Shown here in pieces: positions 49,522-59,115 of a DNA stretch of 64,000 nucleotides. The number at the start of each line of letters is the position of its first letter. Within the stretch, counting starts at the first letter, position 1. Source of the DNA: Peristeroidobacter agariperforans (lineage in GTDB: Bacteria > Pseudomonadota > Gammaproteobacteria > Steroidobacterales > Steroidobacteraceae); contig NZ_RYFW01000001.1 in NCBI RefSeq assembly GCF_004138335.1, forward strand, positions 3,121,244-3,185,243. The letters run 5' to 3'. The notes beneath the pieces were generated by a model. That model saw only the letters and a program-made list of their open reading frames with translations, ran no database searches and was not told the origin of the DNA. The position numbers and the translations under genes are program-made.

Positions 49522-50424
49522 TTGATTCAAATCGGCGTGGACTTCGGAGGCACCAAAATCGAAGCAGCTGCCATCGACGGTGACGGCGAATTCCGTGCTC
49601 GCATTCGCGCGGCGACGCCGGGGAACTACGAGGCAGCGATCAAAACGGTTTGCGAGCTCGTGCAGGGCGCCGAGCAACAAGCTGGAACAAACAATTGCAC
49701 CGTCGGGATCGGTACGCCCGGATCTGTTTCTCCGCGTACCGGCGCGATGCGTAACGCCAACGCGATCTGGTTGAACGGACGCAGATTTCTCGAGGACATG
49801 AGCTCCGCACTGGGCCGCCCGGTGCGGATCGCTAACGATGCAAATTGTCTGGCGCTTTCCGAGGTGATCGACGGCGCGGCCGTCGGGTCGAAGATTGCCT
49901 TCGCCGTCATCTTGGGAACGGGGTGCGGTGGCGGGCTCATCGTCCATGGACAACTCGTCGAAGGCGCTCACGGTGTCGGCGGCGAATGGGGGCACATCTC
50001 CTTGCCCTGGCCTTCGCACGAAGAGGTCGAGGGGCCCAGCTGTTGGTGCGGTCAGCGCGGCTGTCTGGAAACTTGGGTGTCTGGCAGCGGCTTGCAGCGA
50101 GATTACGTCGCGCACACGAATATCCAAAGGTGCGCCGAAGAGATCATCGAGCTGTCCCGAGCAGGCGAAGATGCGGCGCAGAGCGCGGTGCACCGATACA
50201 TTCACCGTCTGGGGCGGGCGCTCGCGGTCATCGCCAATATCGTCGATCCGGACACGATCGTGCTTGGCGGCGGCATGTCGAACGTTCGTGAGCTCTATGA
50301 AAAGCTGCCGGCAGTGGTGCGCTCGTATGTGTTCGCCGATAGCTGGGAGCCGCGCATCGTGCAGGCACACTGGGGAGATTCCTCCGGTGTCAGAGGCGCG
50401 GCGCGACTATGGCCGCTGAAGTGA
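49522..50424 (+). CDS. ROK-family sugar kinase, fructokinase-like
   Basis: A 300-aa kinase with a TTG start at 49522 preceded by GGGGGCGAG. The phosphate-binding motif DFGGTKIEAAAID is near residue 7-19; the zinc site CWCGQRGCLE is complete (about 174-183); GGEWGHISLPWP and EDGAHGVGGEWGH supply catalytic His and Glu. The short ROK fold of 300 residues matches manno(fructo)kinase (Mak). The following gene is an AGE-family isomerase; together they could turn mannose into fructose and then fructose-6-phosphate. Confidence 0.88.
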   Translation: MIQIGVDFGGTKIEAAAIDGDGEFRARIRAATPGNYEAAIKTVCELVQGAEQQAGTNNCTVGIGTPGSVSPRTGAMRNANAIWLNGRRFLEDMSSALGRPVRIANDANCLALSEVIDGAAVGSKIAFAVILGTGCGGGLIVHGQLVEGAHGVGGEWGHISLPWPSHEEVEGPSCWCGQRGCLETWVSGSGLQRDYVAHTNIQRCAEEIIELSRAGEDAAQSAVHRYIHRLGRALAVIANIVDPDTIVLGGGMSNVRELYEKLPAVVRSYVFADSWEPRIVQAHWGDSSGVRGAARLWPLK

Positions 50425-51644
50425 GCGCGATGGAGAGGGAGGTCTCCATCGTTGTGTCGACGGAGGCGGTGCCGCTGAGATTGCTCGATGCGAGCAGGGC
50501 GCGCTTGATGCGCTGGCTCCTCGAAGATGCCTATCCGCTTTGGTGGTCTCGTGGCGTAGATCGTCAACACGGCGGTTTTCACGAGCGTCTCGAACAGGAT
50601 AGCCAGCCTGTCAATGAACCGCGCCGTGCGCGACTACACCCGCGGCAGATGTTTGCCTTCAGCCTGGCGGACGACCTGGGCCACGACGGAATGACGGAGC
50701 CGGCGGTTGCACACGCGCTTGAATATTTCCTGCGCCATTATGTGCGAGCCGATGGGCTCATCCGCATGAGCGTCGCACCCGACGGCAACTGCGTCGACGA
50801 TTCCGTACTGCTCTACGATCAAGCGTTCGCATTGCTCGGCTATGCGACTGCCTACGATGTGTTGAACGACCCATCGCTGCGTCAGCGCGCCCATGCATTG
50901 CTCGCAGCGACGCAAGGCTGTCTCACGAATCCGGCGGGCGGATTCTTCGAAACGCCCGATCGACCGCTCACGGCCACGAGCAACTCTCATATGCATCTGC
51001 TGGAGGCGGCGCTGGCGTGGCAGGTGATAGACCACGACGTACGGTGGCGTCGCCTGGCTGCGGACATCGTTGAGCTCGCGTTTACCAAGCTCATCGACGC
51101 GTCGAGCTCGCAGATCCGAGAGTTCTACACCGATGACTGGCAACCCGCGCAAGGCGATGCGGGTTCGATCGTGGAGCCAGGGCATCAGTTCGAGTGGGCC
51201 TGGCTACTGCTGCGTTGGTATTCGAGTACAGGAGAGGCACGAGCTTTGAAGCTCGCGACGAATCTCATCGACGCGGCGGAAAGCCACGGCGTGGATCGGT
51301 CAAGAGACGTAGCCGTCAACTCGACCTGGCTCGACGGCAAAGCCCGCGATCGGCGGGCCAGGCTGTGGCCGCAGACCGAAAGATTGAAGGCCGCTTGCGT
51401 CGCTTGGGAGTTGACGCGCGCGCCACGCTATCTGGATATGGCCCAACGCTCCGCGGCTGCGCTCGAACGGTATCTGCAGACCGAGACGGTGGGGTTGTGG
51501 CGCGATCAGATGTCCGAGCAAGGCGAATTCATTGAGGAGCCCGCGCCCGCCAGCTCTTTTTATCACCTGGTGGCGGCGATCGCGGACCTCAATGCCACGT
51601 TGAACCGGGTAGGGCGCCCGTCATTGCGTCTCGCTAAAGAATGA
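50409..51644 (+). CDS. AGE-family isomerase/epimerase (mannose isomerase-like)
   Basis: A 411-aa (alpha/alpha)6-barrel protein. The start at 50409 overlaps the kinase by 16 nt; an ATG at 50430 is an alternative. The catalytic His lie in SNSHMHLLEAALAW and EPGHQFEWAWLLLRW, and RLWPQTERLKA with PASSFYHLVAAI complete the site. The set resembles mannose isomerase and N-acylglucosamine 2-epimerase. The neighbours (ROK kinase, ROK regulator, TonB receptor) favour D-mannose to D-fructose. No NanA/NanK sialic genes are nearby, arguing against the N-acylglucosamine role. Confidence 0.88.
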   Translation: MAAEVSAMEREVSIVVSTEAVPLRLLDASRARLMRWLLEDAYPLWWSRGVDRQHGGFHERLEQDSQPVNEPRRARLHPRQMFAFSLADDLGHDGMTEPAVAHALEYFLRHYVRADGLIRMSVAPDGNCVDDSVLLYDQAFALLGYATAYDVLNDPSLRQRAHALLAATQGCLTNPAGGFFETPDRPLTATSNSHMHLLEAALAWQVIDHDVRWRRLAADIVELAFTKLIDASSSQIREFYTDDWQPAQGDAGSIVEPGHQFEWAWLLLRWYSSTGEARALKLATNLIDAAESHGVDRSRDVAVNSTWLDGKARDRRARLWPQTERLKAACVAWELTRAPRYLDMAQRSAAALERYLQTETVGLWRDQMSEQGEFIEEPAPASSFYHLVAAIADLNATLNRVGRPSLRLAKE

Positions 51645-51675
51645 ATTCACGCGAGCAAACATTACCGCCGGGCAT

Positions 51676-51731
51676 TTAAATAAAACAAATATAAGAATCT
51701 ATTGACAAGGCCAAAACGGCCGCAGCAGAAT
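51676..51731 (+). promoter_or_regulatory. Operator copy 2 and promoter before the TonB receptor
   Basis: TTAAATAAA (51676-51684) lies in an AT-rich run. Downstream is a TTGACA (51702-51707) with CAGAAT (51726-51731) at a spacing of 18, a possible sigma-70 promoter for the receptor, 110 nt before the ATG at 51841. Confidence 0.4.
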
Positions 51732-51840
51732 CACGCTCAATGGCCTCGTGCGCGATTCACGCGGGCTCGGGACGGGCGCAAGCGTCGATCAGCCGAAGGC
51801 CGGCAAAGAACGGTTCGGTAGTCAAACAGGGGGATGAGAG

Positions 51841-54759
51841 ATGCCTACACGCAGTGTGCGATGGCGACGGGGTTCGTGGCTCGCGGCCTCGAGCGTAGCG
51901 CTGTTCGCTAATACCGGCCTTGCCCAGAATCAGAGCGCGGGCGAGCTGGAGGAAGTGGTGGTCACCGGCGTGCGCGCCGCTCAGCAGGCTGCCATCGATA
52001 TCAAGCGCGACTCGCTGCAGATCGTCGATGCAATTTCCGCTGAAGACATCGGCAAATTGCCCGACGTCACCATCTCCGATTCCCTGCAACGCATCCCCGG
52101 CATCCAGATTCGCCGCGACGCCGGCGAAGGCAGTCAGATTGCGGTGCGCGGCTTGCCGCAAGTGTCCACGTTGCTCAACGGCGAGCAGTTTCTCGGCGCC
52201 AACTCCATCACCACCGTACAACCTAACTTCACCGACGTACCCTCGCAGCTGTTTGCGGGGGCGAATGTATATAAGACCGCCACGTCCGGCTTGCTCAACA
52301 GTGGCTTGACCGGCACCGTCGATCTACGCACCCGCCGCCCCTTCGATCTGCCGCAAGGCCTCACCGCGTCGGCTGCGGTTGAAGGCACGTACGGCGACGG
52401 CGCCGAAGAGCTCGATCCGCAGGGCAATCTGCTGGTCGCCTGGAACAACGATCGTTTCGGCGCGCTGGTCTCGGTGGCGTATTCCAACGTCAACCTGGCG
52501 AATTACTACAGCGGCATGCAAGGCGATCAAGGCTGGAGCGGACGCCCCAGTGAGGGCGGCAATTGGCCCGGCGACGTGAATGGCGATGTGAACGGCGACG
52601 GCGATACCGACGACATGATCGTTTCCTATCAGGGGCACACGGCGTTCAATCGTTTCACCGAGCGCGACCGCATCGGCCTGAACGCCTCCTTCCAGGCGCG
52701 CATCACGGATGCCGTGCAGCTGACGGCCGATGCCTTCTACACCGATCAGGAACAGTATGTTCGCACTGCCGGCATGGCCGCCGAAGACAAGTGGCAGCGA
52801 TGGGAATGGTTCACGCCATTGTCTTCGCGAGGCAGCGGCGCGATGATCGACGATCGCGAGCTCATCCTGGTCGATCAGTTCCTGCTGGACACGAGGCGCC
52901 TGAAGTCGTTCTCGCAGGTCGCGCGTACCGATGCGAAATCGCAGAACTTCAACCTGGAGCTGAGCTTCGACAACGGCGGAAAGTTCACCGGCAGCGCGCG
53001 CGCCATCCTGGCGGACGCCGAGCAGAACATCGTCAACAGCTACGCGGACATCGATCTTTCCAACGGCAGCCAGTGGGGTATTCAGAACAACTATTATCCT
53101 GGCGGCACGCAGAATCCTTATCCGAATGGCTACGCCGGCTTCCCGCAGATCACCGTGGACTATCGCGGCGAGCACGTGCGCTTCTCGGGCATTCCGGACA
53201 TCGTCAACAACCTCGATGCCTACTCGATCGGCGCTCTGTCCTCTGAGAACAATTTCGACCGCGATGCCGACATGACTGCATTCCGGCTGGACGGCAGTTA
53301 CGAGTTCACGGACAAGTTCGCGCTCGACGCCGGTGTTCGCTACAGCGAGCGGGAAACCAACCAGCTCGGCTACGACTATCTCGCGCCGTTCTACGGTAGT
53401 GCTGCCTCGAACGGCAGCGGATGTTTGGTGAAATGGAAGGCCACCGACGTCGTGCTGGGCGGCGGCGGCATAAACGGCGCGTGCACCGCGGGTGATGCGG
53501 GTGGCTTCTACACGGCGCTGGGCCGCATGCCGCTGTCCTCGTTTGGAAACAACGTGATCCGGGTGACCGACTATGGCGACGCGCAGGGTGTGCCGCCCGT
53601 GTACGTGCTGGACCCCGAAGCGATGGACGACCCGCTCGCGTTCCACAACGGCCTGTTCCCCGGCAACGTAAAAGTGATGAATCCCGGCAACTCTTTCGGC
53701 GTGGACGTGGATCAAACGACCGCCTATCTGCAGGGAAGGTTGAACGGCGGCGACGACGTGCCGTACTCGGCGAACATCGGCCTGCGCATGGTCAAGACCA
53801 GGCTGAACGTGGTCCAGAACAATGTCGGCGCGCCGCAGCCGTACGGTGCGGCAAATATGGATGCCGGCGATGTGGTTACCGATCGCGAGTTCAACGACTA
53901 CCTGCCGTCGCTGAATTTCACGTTCGATCTGAGCGACTCCGTCAAGTTGCGCATGGGCTATTCGAAGACCATGACGCTGCTGGATCTGGAGCAGTGGGGC
54001 GGTGCGTTGACGCCTTCTTATGCGATCTCGAACGCCGAGGGTGGACGCTTCGTGATCGTTGGCGCCAACTCCAACGGCAATCCGGAGCTCGATCCGTGGC
54101 GCTCGAAGAACTTCGACGGCTCGATCGAATGGTATTTGAACGACCAGACGATGCTGGCCGCGGCGTTGTTCCACATCGAGGTCGACAGTTTCATCGAGCG
54201 TGGCACGGTGCCGATGGCGTTGCCCGATCAGGACGGCGTCGTGCGGCGTACGGTCAACGTGCTGACGAACGTTCAGGGCGAGGGCGGCACGCTGGAGGGC
54301 GTGGAGCTCTCGGCGAAACACGCGTTCTCGGAGCTGCCGGGCATCTGGAGTAACTTCGGTGTGGACGCCAACTACACCTACTCGCCTAGCGATTCCGGGC
54401 GTACCGACATTGCCGGCCAAAAGCTGCCGTTCCCGAGCAATTCCAAGCACCAGACCAATTTCGTGTTGTGGTTCGAGAGCGACCGCTTGCAAGCGCGTAT
54501 CGCTCACAACTACCGCAGCAAGCGAGCCGAGGCGTTCAATCAGATCTGGGGCGCCGAAGGACTCACGGTGTACCAGTCGTCCACGAGCTATATCGACGCC
54601 TCAGTGAGCTATGACGTCACGCCGAGCTTCACGGCGTATCTGCAGGGGCTCAATCTGACCAACGAATACGAGAACTATTATTTTCAGTGGGAAAGTCAGA
54701 AGGCGTACCAGTTCGGATATGAGCGACGGTTCATTGCCGGCCTCCGCGGCAAGTTCTGA
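51841..54759 (+). CDS. TonB-dependent receptor
   Basis: A 972-aa outer-membrane receptor with a signal peptide ending TGLAQ. A TonB-box-like ELEEVVVTG lies at about 36-44, the plug is VDAISAEDIGKLPDVTISDSLQRIPGIQIRRD and VRGLPQVSTLLNG, and the barrel ends in GLRGKF. The length and plug type fit carbohydrate receptors of Xanthomonas/Caulobacter. No anti-sigma signalling domain is present. As part of the ROK locus it probably imports manno-oligosaccharides or a mannose-containing glycan. A strong hairpin follows. Confidence 0.95.
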   Translation: MPTRSVRWRRGSWLAASSVALFANTGLAQNQSAGELEEVVVTGVRAAQQAAIDIKRDSLQIVDAISAEDIGKLPDVTISDSLQRIPGIQIRRDAGEGSQIAVRGLPQVSTLLNGEQFLGANSITTVQPNFTDVPSQLFAGANVYKTATSGLLNSGLTGTVDLRTRRPFDLPQGLTASAAVEGTYGDGAEELDPQGNLLVAWNNDRFGALVSVAYSNVNLANYYSGMQGDQGWSGRPSEGGNWPGDVNGDVNGDGDTDDMIVSYQGHTAFNRFTERDRIGLNASFQARITDAVQLTADAFYTDQEQYVRTAGMAAEDKWQRWEWFTPLSSRGSGAMIDDRELILVDQFLLDTRRLKSFSQVARTDAKSQNFNLELSFDNGGKFTGSARAILADAEQNIVNSYADIDLSNGSQWGIQNNYYPGGTQNPYPNGYAGFPQITVDYRGEHVRFSGIPDIVNNLDAYSIGALSSENNFDRDADMTAFRLDGSYEFTDKFALDAGVRYSERETNQLGYDYLAPFYGSAASNGSGCLVKWKATDVVLGGGGINGACTAGDAGGFYTALGRMPLSSFGNNVIRVTDYGDAQGVPPVYVLDPEAMDDPLAFHNGLFPGNVKVMNPGNSFGVDVDQTTAYLQGRLNGGDDVPYSANIGLRMVKTRLNVVQNNVGAPQPYGAANMDAGDVVTDREFNDYLPSLNFTFDLSDSVKLRMGYSKTMTLLDLEQWGGALTPSYAISNAEGGRFVIVGANSNGNPELDPWRSKNFDGSIEWYLNDQTMLAAALFHIEVDSFIERGTVPMALPDQDGVVRRTVNVLTNVQGEGGTLEGVELSAKHAFSELPGIWSNFGVDANYTYSPSDSGRTDIAGQKLPFPSNSKHQTNFVLWFESDRLQARIAHNYRSKRAEAFNQIWGAEGLTVYQSSTSYIDASVSYDVTPSFTAYLQGLNLTNEYENYYFQWESQKAYQFGYERRFIAGLRGKF

Positions 54760-54773
54760 TCGGTAGCGATGCG

Positions 54774-54813
54774 CCGACGTGCGGTGCCCGGATCGGCGGG
54801 CATCGCACGTCGG
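54774..54813 (+). terminator. Strong hairpin after the TonB receptor
   Basis: CCGACGTGCGGTGCCC and GGGCATCGCACGTCGG pair over 16 positions with one G-U and an 8-nt loop, 15 nt after the stop. A short TTCCATT follows instead of a T-run. Confidence 0.75.
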
Positions 54814-54929
54814 TTCCATTCAAGCTTGGTCGATCCGGGTCCGACTATGTACCATGGGGCCGGGGTTCGAGCGAGCTGGCCTCGGCGGCGCGCAGCCCGT
54901 ACTCATTCATAAAGATTACGGAAAATCAC

Positions 54930-57359
54930 ATGCGCCAGTCCGTCTCAGCGGTCTGTCTTCTCGTGCTGCTTAGTTCCTGCGGTGGGGGCGGCGGCGGTGG
55001 CGGTAGCCCGGCCCCCTCACCCCCGCCTTCGTCACCACAGCCGCCGGGTCCTCCGCCGACCACGTTCGTGGTCACGCTTACGCCGAGCACCACGATTGCG
55101 TCCTATGGCGAGGCGATCTCGCTCTTTTACTCATCCAATGATGCCACTTCCTGCGAGCTCCGCAGCGACGATCCGGACGACAGTAATCCGCTGCATGCTC
55201 CATTCGTGAGCTCGACGCTGAACCGACGGATCTATCGCACTACGACGTTCACCTACCGTTGCACCGATAGAAATAGCGCTGCCACCCTCACGCGTACAGC
55301 GACGATAGCGGTGAGCACGCCGGCGCTGCGCTTCGCCGCTTCCGACATCGGCGTCAACGACGTTGCCTGGGATCGCAATCACCAGGTGATGTATCTCGCA
55401 CTCGGCGCCAGATCGTCCGTTGCGCCCAACTCCATCGTCGCTTTCGACCCGGTGACCGGCGCCTTGTCTGGCTCGGCGTTTGCCGGCAGCGAGCCGAACA
55501 CGATTGCCGTGTCGGACGATGGTTCGAAGCTTTATGTCGGCTTCCGCAGCTCGAACACGGTCAGCCGCTTCTCGGTGCCAGCACTGACGCGTGACTTCAC
55601 GGCGCCGATTCCGATGAACTCCGCTGGCACCAACTCGGGACATCCGCAGTTCGCGCTGGACATCGCAGCCGCACCCGGCGCGCCCGGCAAATTCGCCGTC
55701 TCCCTGCAGACCTTCGCGCGGATGATCGTTTACGACGGCCAGAGTCCGATGCTCGCTCCCCCCGGCCAGCTGGGCCCGGAGATCCGCCAGCCGGGCGAAG
55801 TACTGGCGTGGGCGGACTCGAACACGGTGCTGGCGCTATATGATTTTGGTTGGGGAGCGACGCTCGCGCGTTACGACACCGGCAGCGTCACAGTGACTCC
55901 GCAGGGCTCGACTACGGTCAACAATCGCGTCTTCGGAATGCTGGCCAGCGACGCCGGTCGAATCTATACGAACTGCGGCCACGTGATCGATGCAACGACC
56001 CTGCAGGCATTGCCGTCATTCGCACGTTCCTGTCCAGAAACGTCGCCATACACGAACGCCCAGGTCGCGACCGATTCGGCCAACAATCGGGTCTTCTTTG
56101 CCGAGCGGCTGGAAGAAGCGGTCGATGCCAGCATCCTCTATAAGATCGATGTCTATCGCGAGGACACGCGCGAGCTGCTGCACACTGCGCGCCTTCCTTT
56201 GTCTCTCGCTCGGATTCCACTGGGCAGCAAGATCACCAACATGATCCGCTTTGGCGCCGACGGCCTGGCGATGACCACCTCGGACGGGCAGTTGCTCATC
56301 GTCTATGGAGAGTTCGTGGCAGCCGGCGGTACAAACCTCGTGCGCGTCGTGCCTGGCGAACCAACGGGCGGGTACTACCGGGCCGATCTCGTTCAATTCA
56401 CGTCGGTGCTGCCACGCGCCGTGGACCTCGCGTGGGATGCACAACGCTCGCAGCTGTACGTTGCCGTTGCACAGGACGCTGCTGCTCACGCCGGGCAGAT
56501 CGCGATATTCGATCCTCAGCGCCTGGACACACCGAGCTATGTCGCGCGGCCCACTCCTGTGCACGCAATCGAGGTGACCGATGACGGTCAGTTCCTGTAC
56601 GTGACGGGCACGGATTCGTTCGAGCGTCTGCGGCTGCCGACGTTTGCGTCCGAAGCGCTTGTGAGCGGTGTGGGCGGTGCGTGGCCGGCTGGTTTCCTGC
56701 GCGCCGCACCCGGCAGGCCTCTGACCGTGGCAGTGGGACCGGTGATCTACGACGACATCACGCCTCGCGGCGTGCTGTCCGGCGGGTCCATGCAGCCCGC
56801 CTGGGGTGAGAGCGCCGATCGGTTCTACGTGTTTGATTCGGAGGGCAGTGGCTTCTGGATCGATAGCGCCGATACCAGCAATGGCGGCATTACACCGCTA
56901 TGGCACTACGACAACATTTTCAGCAGTGTGCATCCATTTCCGTTCCATACCGGATTCACACAGTCAGGAAGTTTGCTCTACAGCGACACGGGCGTGGTGT
57001 TCGATCCCGAGGCCGGCATCGTAACGGGGATATTCGCGCTCGGACCGCTCAGCGGCCACGGTGTCGTGAGCGTGCCGTACTCGATGGCCTTTGCTACGCC
57101 TGCATGGGGGCCCGTCGCCATCGACGCTGCACGCAATCGCGCCTATGTGGCGAGCTGCGTTGGCTATACGAATCAAGATGATTGCGGTCTCAATTTTCTG
57201 CAGGTCTTCGACACACGCACGTATGCGCCACTCATGATCTCTCCACTGGATGTTACCGGGCGGGTACGCAAGTTGATTCGCGTGAATGAGGTGGATCTCG
57301 CCGCCATCGCATTCGATGGACGCGTCATCTACATGCCCAATCCGGATTCGGTCGACTAG
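54930..57359 (+). CDS. Large lipoprotein, beta-propeller-like, unknown function
   Basis: An 809-aa lipoprotein: lipobox LSSC at residues 15-18, then an eight-glycine run and a proline linker (SPAPSPPPSSPQPPG). An Ig-like domain follows (TTFVVTLTPSTTIASYGEAISLFY, with a Cys pair). The rest is a YVTN/WD-type propeller (about 135-805) with repeats such as TIAVSDDGSKLYVGFRSSNTVSRF and AIEVTDDGQFLYVTGTDS, ending VIYMPNPDSVD. It is 170 nt downstream of the TonB receptor and could help bind glycan at the surface, or be separate after the hairpin. Confidence 0.8.
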   Translation: MRQSVSAVCLLVLLSSCGGGGGGGGSPAPSPPPSSPQPPGPPPTTFVVTLTPSTTIASYGEAISLFYSSNDATSCELRSDDPDDSNPLHAPFVSSTLNRRIYRTTTFTYRCTDRNSAATLTRTATIAVSTPALRFAASDIGVNDVAWDRNHQVMYLALGARSSVAPNSIVAFDPVTGALSGSAFAGSEPNTIAVSDDGSKLYVGFRSSNTVSRFSVPALTRDFTAPIPMNSAGTNSGHPQFALDIAAAPGAPGKFAVSLQTFARMIVYDGQSPMLAPPGQLGPEIRQPGEVLAWADSNTVLALYDFGWGATLARYDTGSVTVTPQGSTTVNNRVFGMLASDAGRIYTNCGHVIDATTLQALPSFARSCPETSPYTNAQVATDSANNRVFFAERLEEAVDASILYKIDVYREDTRELLHTARLPLSLARIPLGSKITNMIRFGADGLAMTTSDGQLLIVYGEFVAAGGTNLVRVVPGEPTGGYYRADLVQFTSVLPRAVDLAWDAQRSQLYVAVAQDAAAHAGQIAIFDPQRLDTPSYVARPTPVHAIEVTDDGQFLYVTGTDSFERLRLPTFASEALVSGVGGAWPAGFLRAAPGRPLTVAVGPVIYDDITPRGVLSGGSMQPAWGESADRFYVFDSEGSGFWIDSADTSNGGITPLWHYDNIFSSVHPFPFHTGFTQSGSLLYSDTGVVFDPEAGIVTGIFALGPLSGHGVVSVPYSMAFATPAWGPVAIDAARNRAYVASCVGYTNQDDCGLNFLQVFDTRTYAPLMISPLDVTGRVRKLIRVNEVDLAAIAFDGRVIYMPNPDSVD

Positions 57360-57487
57360 CGCAGATCGGGTAGTTTTTGGCCTGCTGCGGATCGATCTTT
57401 CATCGGCTCGGCGGCACCAGGTGACCTCTTCGGGACTGCCGGCGCCGGTCTCGTGCGCTAAACCGGTCGACGCATAGGCCGCTTTCC

Positions 57488-57525
57488 GCCGATGGGATTG
57501 CGCGGATCGGCAAGATTCTGCCGAT
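57488..57525. promoter_or_regulatory. Composite sigma-54 activator site, copy 1 (before kgtP-like gene)
   Basis: GCCGAT (57488-57493), a 12-nt spacer, then ATCGGCA-AGATTC-TGCCGAT (57506-57525), a perfect 7-bp inverted repeat. The centre is about 107 nt before the -12 GC of the sigma-54 promoter, a usual place for an activator site. The same arrangement recurs at 62382-62420. The likely binder is the NtrC-type regulator at 60987-62366. Confidence 0.65.
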
Positions 57526-57554
57526 TGCTCTGCAAGTTGCCCCGCCGCTGCAGT

Positions 57555-57576
57555 GTGAGTATTCGAAAATACTCAC
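57555..57576. promoter_or_regulatory. 22-bp palindrome before the kgtP-like gene
   Basis: Arms GTGAGTATT and AATACTCAC flank CGAA, 9 bp perfect each. It lies between the activator site and the sigma-54 promoter, centred about 57 nt before the -12. It has no counterpart before the DUF1592 gene. It could be a second regulator's site or a repressor operator. Confidence 0.5.
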
Positions 57577-57608
57577 GTCCCGACTGCGACGTCTGGCCTT
57601 TAGATGCG

Positions 57609-57624
57609 TGGCATGGGGATTGCA
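57609..57624 (+). promoter_or_regulatory. Sigma-54 promoter for the kgtP-like gene
   Basis: TGGCATGGGGATTGCA, with GG and GC separated by 10 nt as needed for RpoN; one mismatch from TGGCAC. It lies 45 nt before the ATG at 57669. Confidence 0.75.
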
Positions 57625-57668
57625 ACCTTGCTGGCACAGACGACGTAATCAGCGCGGTATCACAAAAA

Positions 57669-59015
57669 ATGGGACAAATTGAGCTGGCGGTCGATGCCGA
57701 CATTGCGAAAGCGGTGAAAGTTGCGCCCCTCGACGCTGCGGACATGCGTCGGCGTATCAAGGCGATCTTCATCGGATCGGTAGGCAACCTGGTCGAGTGG
57801 TACGACTTCTACGCCTATGCGGCCTTCGCGCTGTACTTCGCGCACCTGTTCTTCCCGGGCGAGAACGTCGTCGTTCAGCAGCTGAGCGCTGCGCTGCTGT
57901 TCGCGTTCGGCTTCATCGTCCGTCCGCTCGGCGGCATGCTGTTCGGACATCTGGCCGACCACTATGGCAGGCGCACGGCGCTCACGCTGTCGGTGCTGCT
58001 GATGTGTTTCGGCTCGCTGATGATCGCCGTGACGCCGACCTATGCCTCGATCGGCATCGTCGCGCCGGTGATGCTGTTCGTTGCACGCCTGATCCAGGGG
58101 CTGAGCCTCGGCGGTGAGTACGGCACCAGCGCCACCTATCTGAGCGAGATCGCGCACGAGAATCATCGCGGCTTCTTCGCCAGTTTCCAGTATGTGACGC
58201 TCATCGGCGGCCAGTTGCTGGCCATCCTGGTGCTGCTGCTGTTACAGAAGGTGTTCCTGACTCACGAACAGTTGATGGATTGGGGCTGGCGAATTCCATT
58301 CGCGATCGGCGCCTGTCTGGCGATCGTTGCGGCCGTCATGCGCCGTGACTTGCACGAGACCGATGCGTTCGTCGAAGCGAGGAAAGCCGCTCCGCGTGAA
58401 AGCTCGACCAAGGCGCTGATGAAATATCCGCGCGAGGTGATGCTCGTCGTCGGCCTGACCATGGGCGGCACGGCGGCGTTCTACACGTACACCACTTATA
58501 TGCAGAAGTTCCTGAAGCTCTCGGTCAATCTCACTGATGACCAGACGACCATGGTGACGGCCGGATCGTTGCTGTTCGCCATGCTGCTGCAACCGATCTA
58601 TGGGGCGATTTCCGACAAGATCGGCCGCAAGTGGCTGCTGATCGGCTTCGGCGTGGCCGGTACGCTGTTTACCATTCCACTGCTGACAGCATTGCAGGCG
58701 GCCCGGGATCCACTTCAGGCGTTCTTCCTGATTGCCCTCGCATGGATAATTGTGTCAGGTTACACATCGATAAATGCAGTGGTGAAAGCGGAGCTATTCC
58801 CCACGCGGGTCCGTGCAACTGGCGTCGGACTTCCCTATGCAATCACAGTGTCCATCTTCGGCGGCACCGCCGAGTCCATCGGGCTGTGGTTCAAATCGAT
58901 CGGTCGCGAGCACTGGTTCTACTATTACTTGACCGGCTGTATCGCTACGTCGCTCGTGGTGTACCTGCTCATGCGCGACACCAAGAAGACCTCCGCGATG
59001 AACCGGCACGACTGA
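57669..59015 (+). CDS. kgtP: MHS-family transporter, alpha-ketoglutarate permease (KgtP)-like
   Basis: A 448-aa inner-membrane H+ symporter. The ATG at 57669 (MGQIELAVDADIAKAV) lies downstream of the sigma-54 promoter; the frame is open upstream but contains that promoter. KgtP features are strong: VGNLVEWYDFYAYAAFALYF, RPLGGMLFGHLADHYGRR, LIQGLSLGGEYGTSATYLSEIA, SFQYVTLIGGQLLAILV, GWRIPFAIGA, FYTYTTYMQKFLK and VKAELFPTRVRATGVGLPYA. It should take up 2-oxoglutarate or a related dicarboxylate. The two genes downstream encode the MifSR/DctBD-like pair that probably controls it. Confidence 0.9.
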   Translation: MGQIELAVDADIAKAVKVAPLDAADMRRRIKAIFIGSVGNLVEWYDFYAYAAFALYFAHLFFPGENVVVQQLSAALLFAFGFIVRPLGGMLFGHLADHYGRRTALTLSVLLMCFGSLMIAVTPTYASIGIVAPVMLFVARLIQGLSLGGEYGTSATYLSEIAHENHRGFFASFQYVTLIGGQLLAILVLLLLQKVFLTHEQLMDWGWRIPFAIGACLAIVAAVMRRDLHETDAFVEARKAAPRESSTKALMKYPREVMLVVGLTMGGTAAFYTYTTYMQKFLKLSVNLTDDQTTMVTAGSLLFAMLLQPIYGAISDKIGRKWLLIGFGVAGTLFTIPLLTALQAARDPLQAFFLIALAWIIVSGYTSINAVVKAELFPTRVRATGVGLPYAITVSIFGGTAESIGLWFKSIGREHWFYYYLTGCIATSLVVYLLMRDTKKTSAMNRHD

Positions 59016-59115
59016 CAGACGCATCCGCACATTGCTGCTAACATCGCCAAGAGGTCCGACGCACGTATCACGTTGGGTAAACAACTAGCCGAGAAAATCC
59101 GCACGACCCTCGCTC

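Noticed and set aside
52324-54507. A 727-codon open frame on the minus strand across the TonB receptor gene
   Set aside because: It is the mirror of high-GC codon use in the receptor; it has no domain likeness, and the plus-strand protein has a full plug and barrel.
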